Made by a program: the position numbers and the translations under genes. A DNA stretch of 64,000 nt, taken from positions 1 through 64,000 of the forward strand of contig SAAJ01000012.1 in NCBI GenBank assembly GCA_009929485.1, read 5' to 3'. Shown piece after piece: positions 56,433 to 64,000 of this stretch. Below the pieces are notes generated by a model that saw only the letters and a program-made list of their open reading frames with translations, had not been told where the DNA came from and did no database searches. Origin of the DNA: Negativicutes bacterium. GTDB taxonomy: Bacteria > Bacillota > Negativicutes > Anaeromusales > Anaeromusaceae. Position 1 is the stretch's first letter. Each line of letters starts with the position of its first letter.

Positions 56433-57118
56433 TTACGATGGTTCTCCTTTCGGGATGCGCAGTTTTCTTGTTCGCAATAAAGGCAAGTCGCAGTTTCGCT
56501 TGCGGGTAAGATTAAACGCTCTTCATGCGGCGCCAGGCCGATAACGGCGGTGACGGATTTACGCGGTACCAGCATGCAGCTTTCGGTAACAGACAGTTGG
56601 ATGTGTTCGCCTTGGGCTGCTTCGACAACCAGAGACTGATCGGTAATGTCCCAGTCTCCATAGCCGGGACTAAAGCGCCGCAAGGCTACAAGGCCGACTT
56701 TGGACATTTCTTGAGCAATAAAAGAATTGACAGCGTCAGCTGTTTGTTCGACGGCAGCGGTAGCCGCCGCATCTAGGAGCAAGCCAAGGGCGTAGCGATC
56801 TTGTTTAAAACAGTTTTCAATGGAACCTTCTAGTTCTGCGCCAATGGTTACGGCCATAACCGCTATTTGCACAGAGCCTTGCAGGTGCTCGATAAGTGGC
56901 TGGCTTTTTAACTTTAGCGGAGTAGGGCTAAGGATGATTTGATTGCGATCATCATAACCGTATATTTGCCAAATACCTTTGGGCTGAATGAGCAGCAGCG
57001 CTTCTTCGCACGCTTCCTTAATTAAGTTGTCAGGAAAGTCTTTGGCCCGGGCCAAACCAGCATAGCGGCGCATTTCCTTTTCATCGATTTCTCTGATCAT
57101 AGGATGATAGAAAGGCAT
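56429..57118 (-). CDS. MetH reactivation-domain protein
   Basis: 229 residues from ATG 57118 (GAGGAGG upstream). Stand-alone vitamin-B12-dependent methionine synthase activation domain: RRFSPGYGDWDI near residues 152-163 contains the AdoMet-binding RxxPGY, and the C-terminal TCLYCEQENC adds three cysteines. It would reductively methylate inactive cob(II)alamin in MetH. Overlaps metH by 4 bases, so the split enzyme is co-translated. Confidence 0.93.
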   Translation of the reverse strand: MPFYHPMIREIDEKEMRRYAGLARAKDFPDNLIKEACEEALLLIQPKGIWQIYGYDDRNQIILSPTPLKLKSQPLIEHLQGSVQIAVMAVTIGAELEGSIENCFKQDRYALGLLLDAAATAAVEQTADAVNSFIAQEMSKVGLVALRRFSPGYGDWDITDQSLVVEAAQGEHIQLSVTESCMLVPRKSVTAVIGLAPHEERLILPASETATCLYCEQENCASRKENHRK

Positions 57119-57255
57119 GGCACAAGCGCCTCCTCTCACTAAAGTAGTGGTTTCTTCATTATAGCATAGGAAAATAATGTGTTCGATATTTTATTCTTTC
57201 TCTATTTACTATATCAGAAATTTAAAGTTTTCACGGCTGAAAAAACTAGAATTTT

Positions 57256-57432
57256 CAAGGCCTAGGAGCTTCTGCAAAAACGGCGGAGGACTTTGGGCTT
57301 TGTTCAATTTTTTCTCTGTTAACTCTGGCCTTTCCTCTGTTACTCTGTGTAAACCGTACCTCGTGCTACTCCTTCGAGCCCTCACGTGACTCCGGTTCTC
57401 TTGTTCGTTTTCCGCTCTCTGGCTTTTCTCCG
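57256..57432 (-). repeat. Repeat block upstream of soj
   Basis: Contains cctaggagcttctg (57261-57274), also present at 59405, then tgtgtaaaccgtac, the inverted AACARGAG unit gaacaagagaaccggag and CAGAG-type words. The 457-base gap from the metH activator to soj holds this block and parS 1. Confidence 0.75.
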
Positions 57433-57481
57433 TTCCTTTGCTTGCGCTGTGTTTCGTTCCTGCTTCTCTTTTTCTAAAAAA

Positions 57482-57497
57482 TGTTTCACGTGAAACA
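57482..57497. other. parS: parS site 1
   Basis: TGTTTCACGTGAAACA, a perfect 16-bp palindrome and exact parS consensus, 79 bases before the soj start. Confidence 0.97.
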
Positions 57498-57575
57498 AGA
57501 AAGTGGCAGGGAAAAAGTAACGCTATGTGGAATGAAAGAAAAATGAGCTTTTGGAAAGAGTATGAGGTGAACGGC

Positions 57576-58337
57576 TTGGCTAGAGTAATTGCAATTGCCA
57601 ATCAAAAAGGCGGCGTCGGCAAGACAACGACAGCAGTAAATTTGAGCGCCTGTTTAGCTGAAAATGGCAAAAAAGTATTGTTAGTAGACGTGGATCCCCA
57701 AGGAAATGCTACAAGCGGCTTAGGAATCAATAAAAAAGAGCTGCAGATTTCCTTGTATGATGTACTTGTAAGTGATACGCCGCTAGAAGAGGCGGTAGTA
57801 GCGACCGAATTGGAATCTCTTTTTTTGGTGCCGGCTACCATTCAATTGGCCGGGGCGGAAGTGGAATTAGTTAGCGCCTTTTCCCGGGAGTTGAAATTAA
57901 AGCGAGCCTTACAGAAAAGCCTGGAAAAGTTTGACTACATCCTTATTGATTGTCCGCCTTCATTGGGGTTGCTGACTATTAATTCGCTTTCGGCGGCCGA
58001 CTCTTTATTGGTGCCGATTCAATGTGAGTTTTATGCGTTAGAAGGCTTGTCTCAGTTGATGCAGACAGTTTCGCTGGTACAAAACAACTTAAACCCTCAG
58101 CTAGAACTAGAAGGCGTTTTGCTGACTATGTTTGACGGACGTACGAATCTATCCTTGCAAGTGGCGGAAGAGGTGCGCAGTCACTTTGGCGGTAAGGTTT
58201 ACGAAACGATCATTCCGCGCAACGTTCGTTTGAGCGAAGCTCCAAGCTATGGGCAGCCCATTATAAAGTACGATCCTCGCTCTAAAGGAGCCGAAGTATA
58301 TGGGGAACTGGCGCTGGAGGTGATTCGACGTGTCTAA
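57576..58337 (+). CDS. soj: Chromosome partitioning ATPase Soj (ParA)
   Basis: 253 residues, exactly the Bacillus Soj length, from a TTG at 57576 with GAGGTG 6 bases upstream (the frame is open to 57438 but lacks a better site). Deviant Walker A ANQKGGVGKTT near residue 8; Walker B DCPPSLG near 118. It moves or separates origins with ParB and in Bacillus also controls DnaA. Overlaps spo0J by 8 bases. Confidence 0.96.
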   Translation: MARVIAIANQKGGVGKTTTAVNLSACLAENGKKVLLVDVDPQGNATSGLGINKKELQISLYDVLVSDTPLEEAVVATELESLFLVPATIQLAGAEVELVSAFSRELKLKRALQKSLEKFDYILIDCPPSLGLLTINSLSAADSLLVPIQCEFYALEGLSQLMQTVSLVQNNLNPQLELEGVLLTMFDGRTNLSLQVAEEVRSHFGGKVYETIIPRNVRLSEAPSYGQPIIKYDPRSKGAEVYGELALEVIRRV

Positions 58338-59232
58338 AACACCGCAGCGTGGCTTAGGGCGCGGCTTGGATGCCTTGTTTCATAATGCAGCGTCCGAAGA
58401 GGTGCGCACAGTACCTCTTGGTAAAATTACACCGAATCGCTTTCAGCCAAGAAAACATTTTGATGAAGATGCCTTGGCTGAATTGTCGGAATCCGTGCGT
58501 CAATACGGCGTTTTACAGCCTATTGTGGTGCGGCGGACGATGACTGGTTATGAATTAGTAGCCGGAGAACGTCGCTGGCGGGCTTCACAGCAAGCCGGCT
58601 TGAAGGAAATTCCTGCAGTAGTACGGGATTATACTGACGGGGAAATGACGGAAATTGCGCTGATTGAAAATCTGCAGCGCGAAAACCTCAATCCCATTGA
58701 AGAAGCGGAAGCCTATAAACGGCTTATGGAAGAGTTTGGTCTAACGCAAGAGGAGGTGGCGCGTAAGATTGGACGCAGTCGGTCGTTAATTGCCAATACC
58801 TTGCGTTTGCTAAATCTTCCGGTAGGTGTGCAACAGCATGTATCCATGGGGCTATTAACAACCGGACAAATTCGGCCGATTCTAGCGTTGCCGACGGAGG
58901 CGCTCCAAGAAGAAGCAGCACAAACCATTTTAGAGCAAGAATTGTCGGCTCGAGATGCGGAAGAATGGGTACGTCGTCTAATGGCCGGGCAAAAAGAGCG
59001 GAAACCTCGCCAGCAGAGCGAAATTGTACCTGATGTATATTGGCAGGATGCGGAAGACCGTTTGCAAAATCGCTTAGGGACCAAGGTTCGCATTAAACCT
59101 GGTAAATTAAAAAGTAAAATTGAAATCGAATTTTATTCCCAAGAAGATTTGGAACGTCTTTTAGAGTTAATGCAGGAGCAACAGAATCTTGGCAGCTTTG
59201 CTTTAAAGCAACAAGGACCGTTTAGTGTGTAA
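58330..59232 (+). CDS. spo0J: ParB-family chromosome partition protein Spo0J
   Basis: 300 residues from a GTG at 58330. ParB N-domain with GERRWRASQQAGL near 78, HTH LTQEEVARKIGRSRSLIANTLR near 137-160, and a C-terminal dimerisation domain. A CTP-dependent clamp that loads at parS and spreads. Two parS sites flank the soj-spo0J pair. Confidence 0.96.
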   Translation: MSKTPQRGLGRGLDALFHNAASEEVRTVPLGKITPNRFQPRKHFDEDALAELSESVRQYGVLQPIVVRRTMTGYELVAGERRWRASQQAGLKEIPAVVRDYTDGEMTEIALIENLQRENLNPIEEAEAYKRLMEEFGLTQEEVARKIGRSRSLIANTLRLLNLPVGVQQHVSMGLLTTGQIRPILALPTEALQEEAAQTILEQELSARDAEEWVRRLMAGQKERKPRQQSEIVPDVYWQDAEDRLQNRLGTKVRIKPGKLKSKIEIEFYSQEDLERLLELMQEQQNLGSFALKQQGPFSV

Positions 59233-59236
59233 TTTG

Positions 59237-59252
59237 TGTTTCACGTGAAACA
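59237..59252. other. parS: parS site 2
   Basis: A second perfect TGTTTCACGTGAAACA, 4 bases after the spo0J stop codon. Confidence 0.97.
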
Positions 59253-59266
59253 ATATGGAAAAAGAA

Positions 59267-59303
59267 AAGACAACGGCAGCTTAGCAAAGCTTCCGTTGTC
59301 TTT
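59267..59303 (+). terminator. Terminator after spo0J
   Basis: agacaacgg.agc / gct.ccgttgtct hairpin followed by TTT. Confidence 0.88.
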
Positions 59304-59404
59304 ATGGTTTGCCATAATTTTGCGCTTTTCGCGGTTAGATAATAAAATGTAGGGGCGATGCTAACGCACCGCGAAATACACGAAATATGCGAAAGGGGCT
59401 TTCA

Positions 59405-59500
59405 AGCCTAGGAGCTTCTGTGTAAACCGTACCCCGTACCACTCCTTCGAGCCCTCCCTCTACTCACTCTACTCCTGTTCGTTTATTCTCCGTATTTCTC
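59405..59500 (-). repeat. Repeat block downstream of spo0J
   Basis: Contains cctaggagcttctg and tgtgtaaaccgtac as at 57.3 kb, plus inverted gaacaggagtagag. An accgcgaaatacacgaaa motif lies just before it at 59369, like one at 61377. Confidence 0.75.
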
Positions 59501-59516
59501 TTTTTGAGGTGAAACT

Positions 59517-60653
59517 ATGATTTACTTGGATAATGCCGCGACAACCTGGCCCAAGCCTAAGGAAGTAGCAGAAGCCGTTGCCGCCTGTATTGAAGCGGTT
59601 CCCGGCACGCCGGGACGAGGTTCGCATCAAGGGGCCAGGCAGGCGGCGCGTATCGCTTTTGAAGCCAGAGAAGAAATTGCGGCGTTGTTTGACGTTGATG
59701 ATGCGACGCGGATTGCTTTTTGCGGCAATGCCACGCAGGCGTTGAATACGGCTCTCTTTGGCTTATTACAGCCAGGAGATGTGGTGGTTACGTCTTCTTG
59801 GGAACATAATGCGGTAGTAAGGCCATTGCATGTTCTGGAACAAAAAGGCGTAGTCATCCGAAAAATCCCTCCCACCCAAGAAGGACCGCTGGATTTAACG
59901 GCGTTGGAAGAGGCTCTCCCGGGGGCCAAAGCGTTAGTTCTGACGCATGCCAGCAATGTAACCGGCGCTATTCTGCCGCTGCAGGAAGCGGCAGCCCTGG
60001 CGGCTCGCCATGGCTGCCTGGTGATTGTGGATGCGGCGCAAACGGCAGGGGTGGAAGAAATTAAAGCCTCATGGGGGTTGCATGTGATTGCTTTTGCCGG
60101 TCATAAAGGTCTGCTAGGGCCGCAGGGCACAGGCGGCTTATATGTAGCTCCTCAGGTTTCCGTAAAGCCGCTAATTTTCGGCGGTACCGGCAGCCGTTCG
60201 GAAGAGAGGGAGCAGCCTTCTTTTTATCCGGATTGTTTGGAAAGCGGCACGTTAAATACGCCTGGCTTGGCTGGGTTATTGGCAGGCGTGCGGTTTGTGC
60301 GTACCACGGGAAGGGAGAGAATTCGTTATCGTGAGAGCGAGTTGGCCGAAAAATTGCGTACGGCCCTTCGCAAGATGCAAGGAATCAGCATGAAAGGGGA
60401 AAAGCAGGGGCAGTTGCAGACGGCGGTGCTTTCCTTTACGGTAGAGGGGATTGATAGTAATGTGGCGGCTTTGTGGCTGGAAGAAAAGGCAGGCATAATT
60501 TGCCGAGCCGGGCTCCATTGCGCGCCCTGGGCGCACGAGGCTTTGGGAACGTTGGAAACAGGAACGATTCGTTTGAGTCCAGGCTACTTTAATACAGACG
60601 CAGAAATAGAAGCGGCTATTAAGGCTCTGCACCAGTTGACGCAAGCGTTTTGA
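59517..60653 (+). CDS. Cysteine desulfurase-like class V aminotransferase
   Basis: 378 residues. MIYLDNAATTWPKP at the start, PLP lysine in AFAGHKGLLGPQGTGGL near 195-211, and RAGLHCAPWAHEALG near 335, whose Cys is the likely persulfide residue. Family members release sulfur from cysteine for FeS clusters or thio-modification. It stands alone without SufU or IscU, so it may belong to a distinct subgroup. Confidence 0.9.
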   Translation: MIYLDNAATTWPKPKEVAEAVAACIEAVPGTPGRGSHQGARQAARIAFEAREEIAALFDVDDATRIAFCGNATQALNTALFGLLQPGDVVVTSSWEHNAVVRPLHVLEQKGVVIRKIPPTQEGPLDLTALEEALPGAKALVLTHASNVTGAILPLQEAAALAARHGCLVIVDAAQTAGVEEIKASWGLHVIAFAGHKGLLGPQGTGGLYVAPQVSVKPLIFGGTGSRSEEREQPSFYPDCLESGTLNTPGLAGLLAGVRFVRTTGRERIRYRESELAEKLRTALRKMQGISMKGEKQGQLQTAVLSFTVEGIDSNVAALWLEEKAGIICRAGLHCAPWAHEALGTLETGTIRLSPGYFNTDAEIEAAIKALHQLTQAF

Positions 60654-60670
60654 TTTTAAGGAGGTTCTAT

Positions 60671-61354
60671 ATGATACAGGGAAGCGTGGTCAATGCCGCG
60701 GCGATTGTTGCAGGCACTGCCGTGGGGCTGCTGCTGCGCAAGGGCATTCAGGAACGATACCAGCAGACCGTGTTAGCGGGTGTAGCCATGTCTGTGGGGC
60801 TGATTGGCGTGACGATGGCGCTGAAAACACAGAATATTTTATTAGTCATTGTCAGCATGGTTCTCGGGGGCTTGGTGGGCGAATTTTTAGATATTGATGC
60901 GCGCCTGGAAAAAATGGGAGCGTGGCTGACCCAGCGGCTGGGAGCTCAATACGGCAATGTAGGCCAAGGCTTTGTTACGGCCAGCTTGGTGTTTTGCATC
61001 GGCGCCATGGCGGTAGTCGGCTCGATTCAAGATGGTATGACCGATGATGCGGCGACGCTGTACGCGAAAGCTACGCTCGATGGCATTGCTTCGGCAGTCT
61101 TTGCTTCTAGCATGGGCGCCGGCGTAGCGCTTTCTGCGGTGCCGGTGCTGCTCTATCAAGGCGGCATTTCTTTGGCGGCAGCGGCTTTTGGGGCTACGTT
61201 GCCAACCGCGGCTGTCACCGAGATGAGCGCCGTCGGCGGTCTTTTGATTGTAGGCATCAGCATGCGGATGCTGAATTTAGGCGATATTCGTATTGCCAAT
61301 TTGCTGCCAGCCGTATTTGTGGCGCCTCTTTTGGTTTTGTTTTGGCCGGCTTAA
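60671..61354 (+). CDS. DUF554 membrane protein
   Basis: 227 residues from ATG 60671 (AAGGAGG upstream). Six to seven membrane segments with Gly-rich stretches (VSMVLGGLVGEFLDID; IGAMAVVGSIQDG). Function unknown. Starts 17 bases after the desulfurase stop and is probably co-transcribed. Confidence 0.9.
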   Translation: MIQGSVVNAAAIVAGTAVGLLLRKGIQERYQQTVLAGVAMSVGLIGVTMALKTQNILLVIVSMVLGGLVGEFLDIDARLEKMGAWLTQRLGAQYGNVGQGFVTASLVFCIGAMAVVGSIQDGMTDDAATLYAKATLDGIASAVFASSMGAGVALSAVPVLLYQGGISLAAAAFGATLPTAAVTEMSAVGGLLIVGISMRMLNLGDIRIANLLPAVFVAPLLVLFWPA

Positions 61355-61404
61355 TGTAAAAACGATTAACGAACCGCGAAACACACGAAAAACGCGAAAA
61401 ATGG

Positions 61405-61445
61405 TTTTACTCTGGCTTTTCTCAGTTACTCCGAGTTGCGTTCCT
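61405..61445 (-). repeat. CAGAG-type repeat fragment
   Basis: tctggcttttctcagttactc resembles blocks at 52.5, 54.0 and 57.4 kb. Upstream, 61370-61400 carries aaccgcgaaacacacgaaa. Confidence 0.6.
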
Positions 61446-61582
61446 TCCTGGCAGGTATAAATAATTGGCTTCTTAGAGGAATTTGTAGTAAAATACCACA
61501 TGCAGATGCGTGTTGTTTTCGGCAAGGGTCTGTGCGGTTTTAACGAGTAGCCGTAGTTACATAGGGGAGGATGCGATCGATC

Positions 61583-62107
61583 TTGGGACAACAGGAATTA
61601 ATAGAAATTCAGCAATGGATTTTGAACTATCTGCCGTATTTGTTGTTGGTCTTTGCGGTAATGGTGCTGATTGCACTGACATTTTTCATTAATCTGAACT
61701 TCAAAATGAGTAAGTCCAAAAAACGCTATGAGAAATTGATGACCGGCATGGAGGGTGCGAACCTAGAGCAATTGCTAGAGAATCATATCAGCGAAGTACG
61801 TCAGTTGCGAGGGCAGGTAGCGCAGCTAACGCAGCAGGTAGAAGAGCTGACGGCGGTTTCGCGCGTGTGTGTGCAAAAAGTTGGCGTAGTACGATTCCGG
61901 GCTTTTGAAGATACTGGCAGCGATTTAAGTTTTGCTGTTGCACTTTTAGATTCAGAAGACAACGGCGTGGTTCTGTCCAGCTTGTTTGGGCGAACCGAAT
62001 CCAGAGTCTATGCTAAACCGGTTGAACATGGCGCTTCCAGCTACCTTCTGTCTACAGAAGAGAATGAAGCGTTGAGTAAGGCAAAAAAGCAAACTCTGAT
62101 TAATTAA
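61583..62107 (+). CDS. DUF4446 membrane protein
   Basis: 174 residues if the TTG at 61583 is used; the ATG at 61571 touches the GGGGAGG site and seems unsuited, so the start is uncertain. One membrane helix (LPYLLLVFAVMVLIALTFFI), a coiled coil (MEGANLEQLLENHISEVRQLR), and a C-terminal domain VVRFRAFEDTGSDLSFAVALLD. Unknown function; the family commonly lies near parAB in Firmicutes. Confidence 0.85.
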   Translation: MGQQELIEIQQWILNYLPYLLLVFAVMVLIALTFFINLNFKMSKSKKRYEKLMTGMEGANLEQLLENHISEVRQLRGQVAQLTQQVEELTAVSRVCVQKVGVVRFRAFEDTGSDLSFAVALLDSEDNGVVLSSLFGRTESRVYAKPVEHGASSYLLSTEENEALSKAKKQTLIN

Positions 62108-62122
62108 TAAAAGAAACAAAGG

Positions 62123-62163
62123 AATTCCTGATACTGCAGAAAGCTGCGGCAGGAATTTTTTGT
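62123..62163 (+). terminator. Terminator after the DUF4446 gene
   Basis: aattcctg / caggaatt with an inner gcag/ctgc stem, then TTTTT. Confidence 0.85.
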
Positions 62164-62227
62164 TTTGTGTCGAATAAACCATTTTTGGGAGTTACTTCCT
62201 AAGACATAAAAAAGGAGGCTAGTGGTT

Positions 62228-63160
62228 TTGAAAAAACCGGAGCAAAAAAAAGAACGTAAAGATTTTACTCTGATGATGGTGCCTCACCATGGGCAGAATG
62301 TGCGCTCGATTCGGATTCCCTTGCAGTTAATGCAGACGGTTGCGGCTGCTATTTTTGTTTGCGTTGTTGCTGTGGGCGGTATGACTCTTTCCTATCGCAG
62401 CCAGGCATCTATGGCGGACGCAGATAAGCAGGAATTAGAGCAATTGCGGCAGGTGAATCTGGTGCAAGCGCAGCAGATTGATCAGCTGGCTAAGGAAGCG
62501 GCATCCATTCAATCAGATATGCAGCGTTTGAATCAGCTGGATGCTGATTTGCGCCGCATGGTAAACAGTGAGGAAAAGGCAGATGTGTCGCGTGGCGGTA
62601 TGAACCGTCCTGCTAATGGAACTGCTTATGACGGTCAAGGCGGGCCGGAAGCAAAGCCTTCAGCAGGGGATTTGCTGAATGTGGTCCATGATCTTCGAAC
62701 GCAAATGCAAGAACGGGAAGAAAGCTTAAGTCAACTTCGCAGCAATTTATTAGAAAAGAAAGCAGTTCAGGCGGCCACTCCATCCATTTGGCCTGCCAGC
62801 GGGTCGGTAACGTCGCGTTTTGGTTGGCGTAATTCTCCTTTTGGCGGCGGTAGCGGAGACTGGCACCCTGGTATTGATATTGCCAACGACTCAGGAACGC
62901 CGATTTTGGCTACAGCTGAAGGAACGGTTGTAGGCAGCGGCTGGGTTAGCGGCTATGGGTATTTGGTGGAGATTGACCATGGAAATGGCATCCACACCTT
63001 ATACGGACATAACTCGCAGAATCTTGTTTCTGTGGGTCAGCACGTGACCAAGGGGCAGCTTGTTTCCTATATGGGCAGTACCGGCTATAGTACGGGGCCG
63101 CATGTGCATTACGAAGTGCGCGTGAACGGCAGCGTGGTCAATCCGGCCAGTTTCCTTTAA
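62228..63160 (+). CDS. M23 (LytM-type) peptidase with membrane anchor and coiled coil
   Basis: 310 residues. TTG at 62228 has GGAGG 9 bases upstream; a GTG at 62222 is closer than ideal. One membrane helix near 32-54, a coiled coil (about 60-125), and the M23 domain (about 195-310) with HPGIDIA and HVHYEV, the zinc ligands. It probably cuts or regulates cross-linked peptidoglycan outside the inner membrane. Upstream of the bactofilin gene; such pairs shape the cell in other bacteria. Confidence 0.92.
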   Translation: MKKPEQKKERKDFTLMMVPHHGQNVRSIRIPLQLMQTVAAAIFVCVVAVGGMTLSYRSQASMADADKQELEQLRQVNLVQAQQIDQLAKEAASIQSDMQRLNQLDADLRRMVNSEEKADVSRGGMNRPANGTAYDGQGGPEAKPSAGDLLNVVHDLRTQMQEREESLSQLRSNLLEKKAVQAATPSIWPASGSVTSRFGWRNSPFGGGSGDWHPGIDIANDSGTPILATAEGTVVGSGWVSGYGYLVEIDHGNGIHTLYGHNSQNLVSVGQHVTKGQLVSYMGSTGYSTGPHVHYEVRVNGSVVNPASFL

Positions 63161-63198
63161 GAAGCAATTTCGGTTCCTGAAATAGGACAGAATCATTT

Positions 63199-63236
63199 AG
63201 TCAACGGTTTCCTAGAAGCCGTTGACTCATTTTTTA
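63199..63236 (+). terminator. Hairpin between M23 and bactofilin genes
   Basis: gtcaacgg / ccgttgac with an 11-base loop, then TCATTTTTT. It may reduce readthrough into the bactofilin gene. Confidence 0.85.
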
Positions 63237-63264
63237 TTGGACTATGTATTAAGATGGAGGAAGT

Positions 63265-63621
63265 ATGTTTAGAAAAAAAGGCGATGCAACATCCGCTCCG
63301 GTGGAAACTATGATTAGCAAGGAATGCGAGCTCTTAGGCAGTCTTGCAGCAAAAGGGAGCTTGCGTGTTGACGGTAAAGTTGCCGGTGATGTCACTACCG
63401 ATGGTGATGTATTGGTGGGAGAAGGCGGCTTGATTGAAGGCGACATCCAGACGCAGAATGTTATCTTGGCCGGAACGGTACGGGGAAATTTGAAGCTTAC
63501 CGGTAAATTGGAGTTGTATCCTACGGCTCATTTAACAGGAGATGTGAAAGTGGCGGTTTTGAACATTTCCGATGGCGCTTTTTTTCACGGAACTTGTGAA
63601 ATGGAAAAAATTCAAGCGTAG
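63265..63621 (+). CDS. Bactofilin family protein
   Basis: 118 residues, single DUF583/bactofilin domain of beta-helix repeats (SLAAKGSLRVDGKVAGDV; VLVGEGGLIEGDI). Bactofilins self-assemble into filaments on the membrane and position wall enzymes. RBS GGAGG before ATG. Immediately downstream of the M23 peptidase. Confidence 0.94.
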   Translation: MFRKKGDATSAPVETMISKECELLGSLAAKGSLRVDGKVAGDVTTDGDVLVGEGGLIEGDIQTQNVILAGTVRGNLKLTGKLELYPTAHLTGDVKVAVLNISDGAFFHGTCEMEKIQA

Positions 63622-63657
63622 TTTCTTCCTATATATACTGTATAAACTATAGAATCA

Positions 63658-63699
63658 ATCCTCGCGCTGCTTTTTCTGGGCAGCAGCGGGGATTTTTTT
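63658..63699 (+). terminator. Terminator after bactofilin
   Basis: atcc-cgctgct / agcagcg-ggat stem followed by a 7-T tract. Confidence 0.9.
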
Positions 63700-63730
63700 A
63701 GTATTAAAACGCTATGTCTTTGGGAGGAAG

Positions 63731-63790
63731 ATGTATGTATACAGCAAAACAATACAAAACATACTACTCTTCATTCAAGGCGGTTTCTAG
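63731..63790 (+). CDS. Possible 19-residue peptide ORF
   Basis: ATG preceded by GGGAGGAAG opens a frame of 20 codons including TAG (product MYVYSKTIQNILLFIQGGF). A good ribosome site and a terminator upstream; no family known. The rest of 63700-63969 shows nothing I can name. Confidence 0.3.
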   Translation: MYVYSKTIQNILLFIQGGF

Positions 63791-63969
63791 AAAGACAATC
63801 CTGCGTCCATAGGCAGATTACGCGCACTAATTAACACTTTGCGCAAGGTAATGACTGTGCTTGCAATAGGGTATTCGCAGTATAAATATACAAAAAACAA
63901 AACGCTTACCAAAAACAAAAACGCGAAAACAAAGGATTTGTCAGAAAAAAGCTTTTTTTAAAATGCATA

Positions 63970-63997
63970 TTGACAGTATAAAACCATGGCTTATAAT
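63970..63997 (+). promoter_or_regulatory. Strong promoter at the window end
   Basis: TTGACA (63970-63975) and TATAAT (63992-63997) with a 16-base spacer. It should drive a rightward gene beyond the window. Confidence 0.85.
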
Positions 63998-64000
63998 AAA

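Noticed and set aside
57119-57255. Possible cobalamin or SAM riboswitch upstream of the metH activator
   Set aside because: I found no B12 box or SAM-type stem arrangement; the stretch is short and AT-rich.

Overview
The window is a chromosomal segment around the replication origin of an anaerobic, low-to-medium GC Firmicute-lineage bacterium. The gene order gyrB-remB-dciA-recF-yaaA-dnaN-dnaA / rpmH-rnpA-yidD-yidC-jag-mnmE-mnmG-rsmG-noc ... soj-spo0J, the parS and Noc-site sequences and the GlpP antiterminator are Firmicute traits. Anaerobic metabolism (a Tat-exported NiFe hydrogenase, a 2-oxoacid:ferredoxin oxidoreductase, a clostridial-type glycerol operon) plus a bactofilin/M23 pair and DUF4446 next to parAB point to the Negativicutes (Sporomusaceae-like). 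That placement is inference, not proof.

Layout. 1-5.7 kb: a leftward type I restriction-modification operon, hsdM-rhuM-hsdS-hsdR; hsdR runs off the window and hsdS is half-size with a tandem repeat. 5.9-8.9 kb: periplasmic NiFe hydrogenase. 9.1-13 kb: an iron-type ABC importer. 13.1-23.6 kb: GlpP, an SDR, a NUDIX hydrolase, a DUF89 phosphatase, then a divergent glycerol regulon (glpA-like/glpB-like/DUF1667 leftward, glpF-glpK rightward) whose two leaders carry similar terminator hairpins, probable GlpP targets. 23.6-31 kb: a GGGtGRT/NifU-like pair, a TetR regulator, prephenate dehydratase and a possible metal-responsive two-component operon. 31-38 kb: LytS/LytT sensor pair, DASS anion transporter and korDABC. 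38-46 kb: leftward gyrB to dnaA with a bipartite oriC. 46-64 kb: rightward rpmH to noc, a leftward split methionine synthase, then soj-spo0J, a cysteine desulfurase, DUF554, DUF4446, an M23 peptidase and a bactofilin.

Genes left of dnaA run mostly leftward and those to the right mostly rightward, so most are co-directional with replication from oriC; exceptions are glpP, glpF, glpK and the metH pair. Segregation elements are clear: two perfect parS sites flank soj-spo0J and one perfect Noc-type site lies upstream of noc. A DnaA-box/GC-rich/TAG-trio/AT-rich arrangement in the dnaA-dnaN gap marks the likely unwinding site.

The most unusual content is intergenic. A modular, purine-rich repeat family recurs at more than a dozen loci, often as inverted pairs forming long imperfect hairpins. 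Two other families of about 150-170 bp fold into long hairpins with compensatory base changes between copies; one of them sits with the same end exactly at the stop codons of two unrelated genes. No tRNA, rRNA, CRISPR array, prophage or intact insertion sequence was seen.
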